64,000 bases of DNA from Pseudomonas sp. AN-1 (GTDB taxonomy: Bacteria; Pseudomonadota; Gammaproteobacteria; Pseudomonadales; Pseudomonadaceae), in contig NZ_CP139195.1 in NCBI RefSeq assembly GCF_034057115.1, forward strand, positions 4,216,001-4,280,000, given 5' to 3'. A program made the translations under genes and the position numbers. Shown in pieces: positions 10,030 to 18,762 of this stretch. Each line of letters opens with the position of its first letter. The stretch's first letter is position 1. The notes beneath the pieces are model-generated. The model was given only the letters and a program-made list of their open reading frames with translations, was not told the DNA's origin and searched no databases.

Positions 10030-10928
10030 TGGCCGTCGATCCGGGCCAGCTGCTGGCCCTCGGCATGGCCGGCGCGGCCAGCGTCGGCGGTGGCTGGTGG
10101 TGCCTGCGCCGCCTCGGCCAGGCGCGCCTGCTGGAGGACATGCCGACCTCGCGGATCCGCTCGGCGGCGCAGGGCTACGTCGAGCTGTACGGCGTGCTGC
10201 GCGACGGCCCGGGCGAGCCGCTCGTGGCCCCGCTGACCGGCATGCCGTGCCGCTGGTGGCGCTATCGCATCGAGGAGTACCGCGAGAACGGCAAGCACAA
10301 GTCCTGGCGGGTGGTGGAGTCGGCCAGCAGCGAGGGCTGGCTGGCCCTCGAGGATGCTTCGGGGCAGTGTCTGATCAATCCGCTCGGCGCCGAGGTGCGG
10401 CCGCTGCACCGCCAGGTATGGCACGGCGACCAGCGCCACCCGCGCCACGCCCCGGCGCACGGCCTGCTCGGCAGCCTGCTGAACATGGGGCGGCGCTACC
10501 GCTATGTCGAGGAGCGCCTGCACGCCGGCGATCCGCTGTACGCCCTTGGCGAGTTCCGCACCAGCGGCGGCGGTCGCCAGGGGCTCGACCTGGCCGCGGC
10601 CCAGGCGGCGCTGGTGCGCGAGTGGAAGCAGGATTTCCAGGGCCTGCTGGGGCGCTTCGACCGCGATGGCGACGGCCGGCTGAGTGAGCAGGAGTGGCGC
10701 CTGGTGCGCCTGGCCGCGCAGCTGGAGGCGGAGGATCGCCACGCCCAGGCCAGCCGGGCGCCGGAGCAGAACCACCTGCGCCGCCCGCCGGAGGGCCTGC
10801 CGTTCCTGCTCTCCTGCAAGGGCGAGGACGAGCTGGCGCGCACCTTCCGCTGGCAGGCGCTGGGCGGCGCGCTGCTCTGCCTGGGCGGGGCGCTGGCCGT
10901 GACCTGGCTGCTGCGCCAGGGCGGCTGA
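10029..10928 (+). CDS. GIDE-domain membrane protein with an EF-hand insertion
   Basis: This 299-residue protein has an N-terminal and a C-terminal membrane helix (the latter in the last 25 residues) enclosing a GIDE-type region like that of the mitochondrial ligase MULAN but without a RING: the RIRSAAQGYVELYG, PLTGMPCRWWRYRIEEY and ALGEF blocks are visible. At residues 211-222 there is a canonical EF-hand loop, DRDGDGRLSEQE, with acidic residues at positions 1, 3, 5 and 12. It overlaps lemA by one base, and LemA-GIDE pairs recur in proteobacteria. Function is unknown; calcium binding is a prediction from the loop. Confidence 0.75.
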   Translation: MAVDPGQLLALGMAGAASVGGGWWCLRRLGQARLLEDMPTSRIRSAAQGYVELYGVLRDGPGEPLVAPLTGMPCRWWRYRIEEYRENGKHKSWRVVESASSEGWLALEDASGQCLINPLGAEVRPLHRQVWHGDQRHPRHAPAHGLLGSLLNMGRRYRYVEERLHAGDPLYALGEFRTSGGGRQGLDLAAAQAALVREWKQDFQGLLGRFDRDGDGRLSEQEWRLVRLAAQLEAEDRHAQASRAPEQNHLRRPPEGLPFLLSCKGEDELARTFRWQALGGALLCLGGALAVTWLLRQGG

Positions 10929-10934
10929 GGTCGC

Positions 10935-13013
10935 TCAGCACAGGCGGCCCAGCGGCCGGCCGGTTGCCCCCTGGGCCGCGCGGCGCAGGGCGTTGCTCAG
11001 GTACTGGGTCACCTCGAAGGCCGGCAGCGGCCGGCAGTACAGGTAGCCCTGGCCCTCGTCGCAGCCGTGGGCGAGCAGGTAGGCCTCCTGCTCCGCGGTT
11101 TCCACGCCCTCGGCGATCACCTGCATGTCCAGGTTGTGCGCCAGCTGGATGATGGCATGGGCGATGATGGCGTCGTCCTGGTTGCGTGGCAGGTCGCGCA
11201 CGAAGCTGCGGTCGATCTTGATCTTGTCCAGCGGCAGGCTCTTCAGGTAGCTCAGCGACGAGTAGCCGGTGCCGAAGTCGTCGACCGCCAGCAGCACCTT
11301 GGCCAGGCGCAGGCTGTTGAGCTGCTGGGCGGCCTGGGCGACGTTGGTCATCAGCCCGGTCTCGGTCACTTCCAGCTCGAGGCTGTAGGGTGGCAGGCCG
11401 TAGCGCTGGATCAGGCCGAGCACCTGGCGCGGCAGTTTCTCGCTGCGCAGCTGCGCGGTGGACAGGTTGATCGCCACGCGCAGCCCTTCCAGGCCCTGGG
11501 CGTGCCAGTCGCGCAACTGGCGACAGGCCCGCTCCAGCACCCAGTCGCCGATCTCGAGGATCAGCCCGCTCTGCTCGGCCAGCGGGATGAACTGGTCCGG
11601 TGGCACGAAGCCCAGCTGCGGATGGCGCCAGCGCAGCAGCGCCTCGACGCCGACCACCCGCTGCGCGGCCCCGGCGACCTGCGGCTGGTAGTACAGCTCC
11701 AGCTGCTCGCTGTGCAGGGCCTGGCGCAGGTCCTGCTCGAGCTGGCGGCGCCGGCGGATCTCGCGGTCGAGGCTGGCGATGAAGAACTGGTAGCGCTGGC
11801 GGTTGCCCTGCTTGGCCAGGGTCAGGGTCTGCTCGGCGCGCTGCAGCAGGCGCTCGCCGTCGTCGCCGTCGTCCGGATACAGGGTGATGCCGATGGTGGC
11901 GCCGAGGCGGATCTGCTGGTCGCCGATGGTCTGCGGGCTGGACAGCGCATCGAGCACCTGCTGGGCCAGTTCGGCGACCTCGTAGCCGTGCTGGAAGGCG
12001 ATCTGCACCAGGGCGAACTGGTCGCCGCCCAGGCGCGCCAGGCCGGCCAGGCGGTTGTCGAGGGTGCGCAGGCGCTCGGCGACGGTGACCAGCAGGCGGT
12101 CGCCGGCCTGGTAGCCGTACTTCTCGTTGAGACTGTTGAAGTCGTCGAGCCCCAGGCACAGCACCGCCACGCGTCCCTGGCTGCGGTTGGCCTCGCGCAG
12201 CAGGCGGCCGAGCTGCTGCTGTAGCAGCGGCCGGCCGGGCAGCCCGGTGAGCTGGTCGAGCTGGCTCATGCGCTGCAGGTTGCTCTCCGCCTCGCGGCGC
12301 CGGCTCTGGTGGTGGGCGATGGCGGCGAGCAACTGGTTGGCGCGCGCGACCCACTGGCCGAGTTCGTCGCATTCGTGGCCGCGCAGCGGCGGCAACTGGT
12401 GCTCGCCCGGGCGCTCCGGGTCGATGCGCGTCAGGTTGCCGAGCAGGCGCGCCAGCGGCAGGGTCAACTGGCGGCGGCACAGCCAGAACAGCGTCAGGCC
12501 CAGCAGCAGGATGAACACCAGGCTGCTGGCGAGCTGGAAGCGCACGCCGGCGACGAAGCGCTCGGCCAGGTGGCTGCTGTCGAGGGTGAGGGCCAGCTCG
12601 CCGCAGGGCTCCTGCCTGAGCGTCGGGCAGCGCAGGCGCAGGCTGAAGGGCTGCGGCGGGCCGAACAGCTCGGCGGCTAAGCCGGGCGCGGCAGGTGCCG
12701 GCTGGGTGCGCTGCTCGCCGGCCAGCGGGGTGCCGTGTCCGTCGCGCAGGCTGGCGCGCAGCACGCCCGGGTGTTGCAGCAGGCCGGCCACCAGCTGTTC
12801 GGCGAGGCGGCGATCCTCGCGGAAGCTGGCCAGGGCCGCGCCCTCGCGGAACATGCCGAGCAGTTGCCGGCCCTCGGCGCGGATGGCCTGGCGGCTCAGC
12901 TGCAGGTCGTGGGCGATCTGCGCGCTGCTGAACAGCAGGCCGAGCGCGACTGCCGCCAGCAGGATGAAGCCGAGCAGGCGCTGCGAGAGGCTTTTCTGGA
13001 CGTCTGGCGGCAC
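10935..13013 (-). CDS. Membrane GGDEF/EAL cyclic-di-GMP protein
   Basis: From the GTG at 13013 the protein has 692 residues: a membrane helix, a periplasmic sensor of about 140 residues, a second membrane helix, a HAMP-like linker, a GGDEF domain and an EAL domain. The GGDEF signature is GGDQF, so cyclase activity is doubtful. The EAL domain keeps EALLRW, the DDFGTGYSSL motif and the following KIDRSFV, so phosphodiesterase activity is likely. The frame extends upstream to a TTG at 13091, but GTG at 13013 has an AAGGAA about ten bases before it and puts the membrane helix near the N-terminus. It is convergent with the GIDE gene. Signal and target are unknown. Confidence 0.85.
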   Translation of the reverse strand: MPPDVQKSLSQRLLGFILLAAVALGLLFSSAQIAHDLQLSRQAIRAEGRQLLGMFREGAALASFREDRRLAEQLVAGLLQHPGVLRASLRDGHGTPLAGEQRTQPAPAAPGLAAELFGPPQPFSLRLRCPTLRQEPCGELALTLDSSHLAERFVAGVRFQLASSLVFILLLGLTLFWLCRRQLTLPLARLLGNLTRIDPERPGEHQLPPLRGHECDELGQWVARANQLLAAIAHHQSRRREAESNLQRMSQLDQLTGLPGRPLLQQQLGRLLREANRSQGRVAVLCLGLDDFNSLNEKYGYQAGDRLLVTVAERLRTLDNRLAGLARLGGDQFALVQIAFQHGYEVAELAQQVLDALSSPQTIGDQQIRLGATIGITLYPDDGDDGERLLQRAEQTLTLAKQGNRQRYQFFIASLDREIRRRRQLEQDLRQALHSEQLELYYQPQVAGAAQRVVGVEALLRWRHPQLGFVPPDQFIPLAEQSGLILEIGDWVLERACRQLRDWHAQGLEGLRVAINLSTAQLRSEKLPRQVLGLIQRYGLPPYSLELEVTETGLMTNVAQAAQQLNSLRLAKVLLAVDDFGTGYSSLSYLKSLPLDKIKIDRSFVRDLPRNQDDAIIAHAIIQLAHNLDMQVIAEGVETAEQEAYLLAHGCDEGQGYLYCRPLPAFEVTQYLSNALRRAAQGATGRPLGRLC

Positions 13014-13129
13014 GGGAGGACGTTTCCTTGTTTGGCGCTTCCGGTTGCGCGAAGCCGCACAGAGTATTCGGATTTGCCGCGCGAGCGTCAAAGGGGGCGG
13101 GGCCGACGGCGTGCCGGCGGGCGCCGGGC

Positions 13130-13166
13130 AAAAACGCAGAAGCCCGGCCGGGGCCGGGCTTCTGCG
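13130..13166 (-). terminator. Rho-independent terminator of sodB
   Basis: CGCAGAAGCCCGGC at 13135-13148 pairs perfectly with GCCGGGCTTCTGCG at 13153-13166. Read on the minus strand the stem ends in TTTTT (A-run at 13130-13134 on the plus strand). It lies 16 bases past the sodB stop and separates sodB from the GGDEF/EAL gene. Confidence 0.9.
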
Positions 13167-13181
13167 TGACGGTCAGGTGAC

Positions 13182-13763
13182 TCAGGCGGCGTAGTTGGCG
13201 GCCACGAAGTCCCAGTTGACCAGGTTCCAGAACGCCTCGACGTACTTCGGACGCAGGTTGCGGTAGTCGATGTAGTAGGCGTGTTCCCAGACGTCGCAGG
13301 TCAGCAGCGGGGTGTCGCCGCTGGTCAGCGGGCAGCCGGCGCCGATGGTGCTGGCCAGGGCCAGGGAGCCGTCGGCCTTCTTCACCAGCCAGGCCCAGCC
13401 GGAACCGAAGGTGCCGATGGCGACCTTGGTGAACTCGGCCTTGAAGTTATCGAAGGAGCCGAAGGTGGCGTTGATGGCGTCGGCCAGGGCGCCGGTGGGC
13501 TGGCCACCGCCGTTGGGCTTCAGGCCGTTCCAGTAGAAGGTGTGGTTCCACACCTGGGCCGCGTTGTTGAAGATGCCACCGGTGGAGGTCTTGACGATCT
13601 CTTCCAGGGTCTTGCCTTCGAATTCGGTACCCGGGATCAGGTTGTTCAGGTTGACCACGTAGGTGTTGTGGTGCTTGCCGTAGTGGTATTCCAGGGTCTC
13701 GGCGGAAATGTGCGGCTCGAGGGCGTTCTTCTCGTAAGGCAGCGGCGGCAGTTCGAAAGCCAT
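13182..13763 (-). CDS. sodB: Iron superoxide dismutase
   Basis: This 193-residue cytoplasmic enzyme dismutates superoxide. The metal ligands His27, His74, Asp157 and His161 are all present ([25 protein letters not shown]). Gln70 in NNAAQVWNH is the second-sphere residue in the position typical of iron rather than manganese enzymes, whose equivalent Gln comes from the C-terminal half. Length is normal for bacterial FeSOD. The start has GGGAGAG a few bases upstream. It appears monocistronic, with its own terminator downstream. Confidence 0.97.
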   Translation of the reverse strand: MAFELPPLPYEKNALEPHISAETLEYHYGKHHNTYVVNLNNLIPGTEFEGKTLEEIVKTSTGGIFNNAAQVWNHTFYWNGLKPNGGGQPTGALADAINATFGSFDNFKAEFTKVAIGTFGSGWAWLVKKADGSLALASTIGAGCPLTSGDTPLLTCDVWEHAYYIDYRNLRPKYVEAFWNLVNWDFVAANYAA

Positions 13764-13934
13764 GGTTTCTCTCCCTATCATCATCAGGTATGTGCGAGCG
13801 CAAGGTGCGCGCGACCCGGCTCGTGGGCCGGTCTGGCAGCTCCCCTGCAACGGAGCTGCCGCAGCGCTATGGCGCGCCGTCGGCCCCGAATCATAGCACC
13901 CACCCCCTGCCTTATCCACGCAGCAGCCGTGGGG

Positions 13935-14546
13935 TTATGCGGCCCAGAGCGGCCGCGCCAGCTGCACCGCCATCGCCAGCATCATGCTCGCCACGCCGAG
14001 GTCGATCAGCCGCCAGGTGGTCGGTCGCGCCAGCCAGGGAGCCAGGCGGGCGGCGCCGAGGGCGAGGGTGGCGAACCACAGCAGCGAGGCGCTGGCGGCG
14101 CCGAGGGCGTAGGCGCCGGGGACTGCCTGCTGGGCGCCGAGCGAGCCGATCAGCAGCACGGTGTCGAGGTAGACGTGCGGGTTGAGCAGGGTCACGGCGA
14201 GGGCGGCGAGCAGCACCGCGCGGCGCGAGCGCGGCAGGGCGTCGCCGGCGCCGGCCAGGCCCTGGCTGGTCCAGGCGCGGCGCAGCGCCTGGCTGGCGTA
14301 CCAGAGCAGGAAGGCGATGCCGCCCCAGCGGGCGACGGCCAGCAGCAGCGGGCTCTGTGCCAGCAGGCTGGCCAGGCCGAACACCCCGGCGGTGATCAGC
14401 AGGGCGTCGCACAGCACGCAGAGCGCGGCCACCGTCAGGTGGTGCTCGCGGCGCAGGCTCTGGGCGAGGACGAAGGCGTTCTGCGCGCCGATGGCCACGA
14501 TCAGGCCGGCCGTGACCAGCAGGCCGTTGCTGTAACTCTGCCACAT
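13935..14546 (-). CDS. argO: LysE/ArgO family amino-acid exporter
   Basis: This 203-residue inner-membrane protein has about six hydrophobic segments and the LysE-family signatures VAIGAQNAFVLAQSL near the N-terminus and TLLNPHVYLDTVLLIG in the middle. ArgO/LysE exports arginine, canavanine or lysine. It is transcribed away from an ArgP-type LysR regulator across a 100-base gap, the arrangement seen for argO/argP and lysE/lysG, so the regulator very probably controls it. Substrate preference between lysine and arginine cannot be told from sequence. Confidence 0.92.
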   Translation of the reverse strand: MWQSYSNGLLVTAGLIVAIGAQNAFVLAQSLRREHHLTVAALCVLCDALLITAGVFGLASLLAQSPLLLAVARWGGIAFLLWYASQALRRAWTSQGLAGAGDALPRSRRAVLLAALAVTLLNPHVYLDTVLLIGSLGAQQAVPGAYALGAASASLLWFATLALGAARLAPWLARPTTWRLIDLGVASMMLAMAVQLARPLWAA

Positions 14547-14646
14547 CTCGGGAACTCCACCAGGGTAGACAAGGATGTGGCCACTCTAGGCAGCGCGGAT
14601 GTATAAGAGAAACGAATACTGCTGATCAGGCATTAGGTAAATCGAT
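14547..14646. promoter_or_regulatory. Divergent argO/argP control region
   Basis: These 100 bases separate argO (minus) from argP (plus) and are clearly richer in A+T than the flanks, notably 14597-14646. LysR regulators of this type bind such shared regions to activate the exporter. I see the AT-rich stretch but cannot define the exact ArgP site. Confidence 0.5.
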
Positions 14647-15546
14647 ATGTTCGACTACAAGCTGCTCGCTGCCCTGGCCACCGTGGTGGAGCAGGCCGGC
14701 TTCGAGCGCGCCGCGCAGCGCCTGGGGCTGTCGCAGTCGGCGGTGTCGCAGCGCATCAAGCTGCTGGAGATGCGCCTCGGCCAGCCGGTACTGGTGCGCA
14801 GCACGCCGCCGCAGCCGACCGAGCTGGGCCAGCGGCTGCTCAACCACGTGCAGCAGGTGCGCCTGCTCGAGGGCGACCTGCAGCAGCTGGTGCCGGCGCT
14901 GGACGAGGAGGGCGGGGCGGAGCGCCTGCGCGTGGCGCTGAGCGCCGACAGTCTGGCGACCTGGTGGGCGGAGGCGGTCAGCGACTACTGCAGCGAGTCC
15001 GGCGTGCTCCTCGACCTGCTGGTGGAGGACCAGGCGGTGGGCCTCAAGCGCATGCGCGCCGGCGAGGTGGCCGCCTGCCTGTGTTCCAGCCCCCGGCCGG
15101 TGGCCGGCGCGCGCGCCCTGGCGCTGGGGGCGATGCGCTACCGCGCGATGGCCAGCCCGGCGTTCATCGCCCGTCATCTGGCCGGCGGGGTCAGCGGCGA
15201 GCGGCTGGCGCGGGTGCCGGCCATCGTCTTCGGCCCGGACGACCGTCTGCAGCACCGCTTCCTGGCCGCACTCGGCGTGGAGGGCGGCTTCCTCCACCAT
15301 CTGTGCCCGTCGTCGGAAGGCTTCGTGCGCATGGCCGAGGCGGGGCTCGGCTGGGGGCTGATCCCCGAGCTGCAGGTGGCCGAACAGCTGGCCAGCGGAC
15401 GCTTGCGGGAGGTGCTGCCGGAGCGGCCGGTCGACGTGCCGCTGTACTGGCACAGCTGGCGCCTGGGCGGCGAGCGCCTGGACAGCCTCACCCGCCATGT
15501 CGAGCGCACCGCGCGGCACTGGCTGGTGGCCCTGCCGGGCGCCTGA
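14647..15546 (+). CDS. argP: LysR-type regulator ArgP/LysG
   Basis: This 299-residue LysR regulator has an N-terminal winged helix-turn-helix (residues 1-60; FERAAQRLGLSQSAVSQRIKLLE) and a substrate-binding-like effector domain. The N-terminal DYKLLAALATVVEQAGFERAA is characteristic of the ArgP/IciA/LysG branch. Together with the divergently transcribed LysE-type exporter this marks it as the amino-acid-sensing activator of that exporter. It ends 11 bases before a convergent small gene. Confidence 0.92.
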   Translation: MFDYKLLAALATVVEQAGFERAAQRLGLSQSAVSQRIKLLEMRLGQPVLVRSTPPQPTELGQRLLNHVQQVRLLEGDLQQLVPALDEEGGAERLRVALSADSLATWWAEAVSDYCSESGVLLDLLVEDQAVGLKRMRAGEVAACLCSSPRPVAGARALALGAMRYRAMASPAFIARHLAGGVSGERLARVPAIVFGPDDRLQHRFLAALGVEGGFLHHLCPSSEGFVRMAEAGLGWGLIPELQVAEQLASGRLREVLPERPVDVPLYWHSWRLGGERLDSLTRHVERTARHWLVALPGA

Positions 15547-15557
15547 GGCGCCGGGGG

Positions 15558-15875
15558 TCAGACGTAGATGCGCTGGCCGCGGTAGATGCGCACCTGGCGC
15601 TCCTCGGTCGGGCCCGGTGCGTCGGCTTCCGGCGTCGGAATCTGGCCACGGTACAGCGGACGCTTGCGGGCCGCTTCCTCGCCTTCCGGCGTGCCGGCCA
15701 GTTCGGCCAGCTGCGCGCCGAGGCGGCGGGTTTCCATCGAGTCGCTGCGCTCGCAGGCGGCGAGCAGGGCGCTGATCACGTCGCTCTGGCTGAGGTGGAT
15801 GTCGGTCCCCAGTTCCTCGCGCAGGCGGCGGCGCAGCTTCTGCATGCAATCGAGGGTGGCCTTGTTCAGTTCCAT
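15558..15875 (-). CDS. Conserved small protein of unknown function
   Basis: This 105-residue soluble, charged protein (MELNKATLDCMQKLRRRL...) has no signal peptide or membrane segment and no domain I recognise. The first 60 residues look helical (LRRRLREELG, LSQSDVISALLAACERS); the end is Pro/Arg-rich with a repeated YRGQ (LYRGQI, IYRGQRIYV). It is convergent with argP, and the ATG has a GGAGACC ribosome site. Coding bias matches its neighbours, so it is probably real. Confidence 0.65.
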   Translation of the reverse strand: MELNKATLDCMQKLRRRLREELGTDIHLSQSDVISALLAACERSDSMETRRLGAQLAELAGTPEGEEAARKRPLYRGQIPTPEADAPGPTEERQVRIYRGQRIYV

Positions 15876-16087
15876 GGGGGTCTCCTTGACGCGGTCCGGG
15901 GTTTCCCGGGATCAAGCAAGCCCCATACCAGAATTCCCGAGCGCAACTCTGCGCTTTGCCGCCGCCGGCCGGGCCGGGCAAGCTTCGTTGCGGTGCAACA
16001 TGCACCGTAAGCGAGCGTCAGCCGGTGGCTGCCGGGGCGCCGTATAATGGGCGAGCCGATTTCCCTTTCCCCACAGGTTGTGCCGGT

Positions 16088-16996
16088 ATGCGTAACGATG
16101 CCCTCGACGAGCTGGACGAACTTCCCAGCCTGACCCCCGATGTCCGGATGCCGCCGGACAGCCGGCGCGAAGCGTCGGCCAGCGCCGAGGCGCGAGCACC
16201 GCAGCTGGCCGCGGCCGCGCCGCGCGGGCGCGGCAGCCGCGCCCCGTGGCTGCTGTCCGCCCTGCTGCTGGCCGCGCTGGCCGGCCTCGGCTGGTGGAGC
16301 CAGCAGCAGCTGGCGCGTCTGGAGCAGCAGCTGGTGGCGACCCAGGAGAGCTTCGCGCGGATCAGCGAGGATGCCGCCGGGCGCCTGAAGGACATCTCCG
16401 GCAAGGTGGTGGCCACCGAGTCCAGCGTCACCAGCGAGAGCGAGGCGCTCAAGCTGCGCATCAAGCAGATGGAGGGCCGTCTGGCCCAGCTCGGCAAGCA
16501 GCAGCAGAGCGCGAGCGAGCAGCTCGACGGCCAGGAGCGCAAGCTGGAGCAGCTGCGCGGCGAGTTGAAGAGCCAGCGCGGGGCTGCCGAGCAGCTGGCT
16601 GCCGCGCTCAGGGAGCAGCAGGGCAGCGCCAGCCAGCTGGCCGCGGCTCTGAAGGAGCAGCAGGGCGGGCTGAGCAGCCTGGATGGCCGGCTCAAGGGGC
16701 TGGCCGAGGAGCAGGCGGCGCTGAAGGCGGCGCAAGGCCAGGCGAACCAGCTGGAAGGGCGCCTGCAGGGCCTGGCCGGCGACGTCGCACTGCTGAAGAA
16801 GCAGGGCAATCCCGCGCCGGCGATCAAGCGCCTCGAGGACGACCTGCTGGTGCTGCGCAGCCAGCTGGACAGCCGCCCGGCCGCCGCGGTAGCTGGCACT
16901 GCCGAACTGGACGCCTTCCGCGCGCAGATGACCCGCAACATCACCACCCTGCAGGCGCAGGTGCAGAACCTGCAGCAGCAGCTCAACGCCCGCTGA
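16088..16996 (+). CDS. Single-pass membrane coiled-coil protein
   Basis: This 302-residue protein has an acidic N-terminal tail, a basic/Ala-rich stretch, one membrane helix at about residues 55-75 (APWLLSALLLAALAGLGWW), and then about 220 residues of heptad-rich Gln/Leu/Ala coiled coil in the periplasm. Repeated units of the type LAAALREQQGSASQLAAALKEQQGG are visible. I recognise no enzymatic motif, although related pseudomonad proteins are sometimes labelled ATPase without a visible P-loop. The ATG at 16088 follows CAGGTTGTGCCGGT. A strong terminator follows. Confidence 0.7.
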   Translation: MRNDALDELDELPSLTPDVRMPPDSRREASASAEARAPQLAAAAPRGRGSRAPWLLSALLLAALAGLGWWSQQQLARLEQQLVATQESFARISEDAAGRLKDISGKVVATESSVTSESEALKLRIKQMEGRLAQLGKQQQSASEQLDGQERKLEQLRGELKSQRGAAEQLAAALREQQGSASQLAAALKEQQGGLSSLDGRLKGLAEEQAALKAAQGQANQLEGRLQGLAGDVALLKKQGNPAPAIKRLEDDLLVLRSQLDSRPAAAVAGTAELDAFRAQMTRNITTLQAQVQNLQQQLNAR

Positions 16997-17012
16997 GTGC
17001 GGCGTGCAGAAC

Positions 17013-17047
17013 AAAGCCCCGGCTGCCGCTGGCAACCGGGGCTTTTT
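17013..17047 (+). terminator. Rho-independent terminator
   Basis: AAAGCCCCGG at 17013-17022 pairs with CCGGGGCTTT at 17036-17045 and is followed by further T residues. It lies 16 bases past the coiled-coil gene's stop. The A-run on the left arm means it may also serve the convergent ene-reductase gene. Confidence 0.88.
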
Positions 17048-17061
17048 CGTCGGCGTGGGTA

Positions 17062-18111
17062 TTACAGGGTCGGGTAGTCGATGTAGCCGGCCGGGCCGGC
17101 CGCGTAGAAGGTGCTGCTGTCCGCCGCGTTCAGCGGCGCATCGGCGGCCAGGCGCGCCGGCAGGTCGGGGTTGGCGATGAACGGGATGCCGAAGGCCACC
17201 GCATCGGCCTTGCCCTCGTTCAGCCAGCGCTCGGCCTGCGCCCTGGTGAAGCGCTCGTTGGCGATGTACACGCCGCCGAACGCCTGCTTGAGCTGCGGGC
17301 CGAGGCTGTCGGCGGCCTCGTGTTCGCGGGCGCAGATGAAGGCGATGCCGCGCCTGCCCAGCTCGCGGGCGACGTAGGTGAAGGTCGCGGCGCGGTTGGA
17401 ATCGCCCATGTCGTGGGCGTCGGCGCGCGGTGCCAGGTGCATGCCGACGCGGCCCGGCCCCCACACGCCGATGCAGGCGTCGGTGACTTCCAGCAGCAGC
17501 CGCGCGCGGTTCTCCAGCGAGCCGCCGTACTGGTCGCTGCGCCGGTTGGTGCTGTCCTGCAGGAACTGGTCGAGCAGGTAGCCGTTGGCGCCGTGGATCT
17601 CCACGCCGTCGAAGCCGGCGGCCCTGGCGTTCTCCGCGCCCTGGCGGTAGGCCGCGACGATGCCGGCGATTTCCGCCGTCTCCAGCGCGCGCGGGGTGAC
17701 GTACTCGCGCTTGGGACGGACCAGGCTGACGTGGCCCCTGGGCTGCACCGCGCTGGGCGCCACCGGCAGTGCGCCGTCCAGGTAGCAGGGATCGGAGATG
17801 CGTCCGACGTGCCACAACTGCAGGAAGATGCGCCCGCCGGCGGCATGCACCGCGGAGGTGACGTTCTTCCAGCCCAGCACCTGCTCCGCCGACCAGATGC
17901 CGGGGGTGTCCGGGTAGCCGACGCCCGTCGGCGTCACCGCGGTGGCCTCGCTGATGATCAGCCCGGCGCTGGCGCGCTGCACGTAGTACTCGGCCATCAG
18001 CGCACCGGGCACCCGACCGGGCTCGGCGCGGCAGCGGGTCAGCGGGGCCATGATGATGCGGTTGGGCAACTGCAGGTCGCCCACCTGGAGGGGATCGAAC
18101 AGGGTCGGCAT
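17062..18111 (-). CDS. Old yellow enzyme family ene-reductase (XenB/NemA-like)
   Basis: This 349-residue FMN-dependent alkene reductase shows the N-terminal LPNRIIMAPLTRCRA block, the substrate-binding His/Asn pair in VEIHGANGYLLDQF, and a C-terminal flavin phosphate-binding IANERFTRAQAE region. Length and motifs match pseudomonad xenobiotic reductase B and E. coli NemA, which reduce activated alkenes, nitrate esters and N-ethylmaleimide with NAD(P)H. It stands alone, convergent with the coiled-coil gene and divergent from acpH. Confidence 0.92.
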   Translation of the reverse strand: MPTLFDPLQVGDLQLPNRIIMAPLTRCRAEPGRVPGALMAEYYVQRASAGLIISEATAVTPTGVGYPDTPGIWSAEQVLGWKNVTSAVHAAGGRIFLQLWHVGRISDPCYLDGALPVAPSAVQPRGHVSLVRPKREYVTPRALETAEIAGIVAAYRQGAENARAAGFDGVEIHGANGYLLDQFLQDSTNRRSDQYGGSLENRARLLLEVTDACIGVWGPGRVGMHLAPRADAHDMGDSNRAATFTYVARELGRRGIAFICAREHEAADSLGPQLKQAFGGVYIANERFTRAQAERWLNEGKADAVAFGIPFIANPDLPARLAADAPLNAADSSTFYAAGPAGYIDYPTL

Positions 18112-18182
18112 TGTCGGTGTCCTTGCGCGGGGAAGGGGCTCCCATACTACCGGCTGGCGGAGCAGGGGGTTAAGCTGGGGGC

Positions 18183-18761
18183 ATGAACTACCTTGCCCAC
18201 CTGCACCTCGGCGGCGCGCAGCCGGCGCAGCTGCTCGGCAGCCTGTATGGCGACTTCGTCAAGGGGCCGCTGGGCGGGTGCTTCGCCCCGGAGGTCGAGG
18301 CCGCCATCGGCCTGCACCGGCGCATCGACGCCTTCACCGACCGCCATCCGCAGGTGCGGCTGGCGGTGGCGCGCTTTCCCGCCGAGCGGCGGCGCTACGC
18401 CGGCATCCTCCTCGACCTGTTCTTCGACCACTGTCTGGCCAGCCACTGGGGCGACTACGCCGACGAGCCGCTGCAGTGCTTCAGCGCGCGGGTGTACGGC
18501 GTGCTGGCCGCCGAGGCCGAGCTGCCCGGGCGCCTGGCGCTGATCGCCCCGCGCATGGCCGAACAGGACTGGCTGGGCAGCTACCGCGAGTTCGCCGTGC
18601 TGGAGCGGGTGCTGCTGAACATGCAGCGGCGCCTGTCGCGCCCGGAAAGCCTGGACGGCGCGCTGGCCGAGCTGGCGCGCCTGTATCCCTGGCTGCTCGA
18701 CGACTTCCGCGCCTTCTATCCCGAACTGATCGCCTTCGCCCGCGCCGCGCGCACGGCCTGA
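18183..18761 (+). CDS. acpH: Acyl-carrier-protein phosphodiesterase
   Basis: This 192-residue cytoplasmic protein begins MNYLAHLHL and carries GSLYGDFVKGP and the HRRIDAFTDRHP block, which together are diagnostic of AcpH (ACP hydrolase; HD-like fold with conserved His/Asp). It removes the 4'-phosphopantetheine group from holo-ACP. It is convergent with olsA, with one base between the two stop codons. Confidence 0.92.
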   Translation: MNYLAHLHLGGAQPAQLLGSLYGDFVKGPLGGCFAPEVEAAIGLHRRIDAFTDRHPQVRLAVARFPAERRRYAGILLDLFFDHCLASHWGDYADEPLQCFSARVYGVLAAEAELPGRLALIAPRMAEQDWLGSYREFAVLERVLLNMQRRLSRPESLDGALAELARLYPWLLDDFRAFYPELIAFARAARTA

Positions 18762-18762
18762 C

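Noticed and set aside
10375-13131. Very long antisense open frames, for example over 900 codons opposite the GGDEF/EAL gene, and similar ones at 6170-7900 and 39942-42452
   Set aside because: They are Arg/Pro/Ala-rich low-complexity translations produced by high GC3 in the real genes, have no ribosome sites or domains, and overlap well-supported genes completely.
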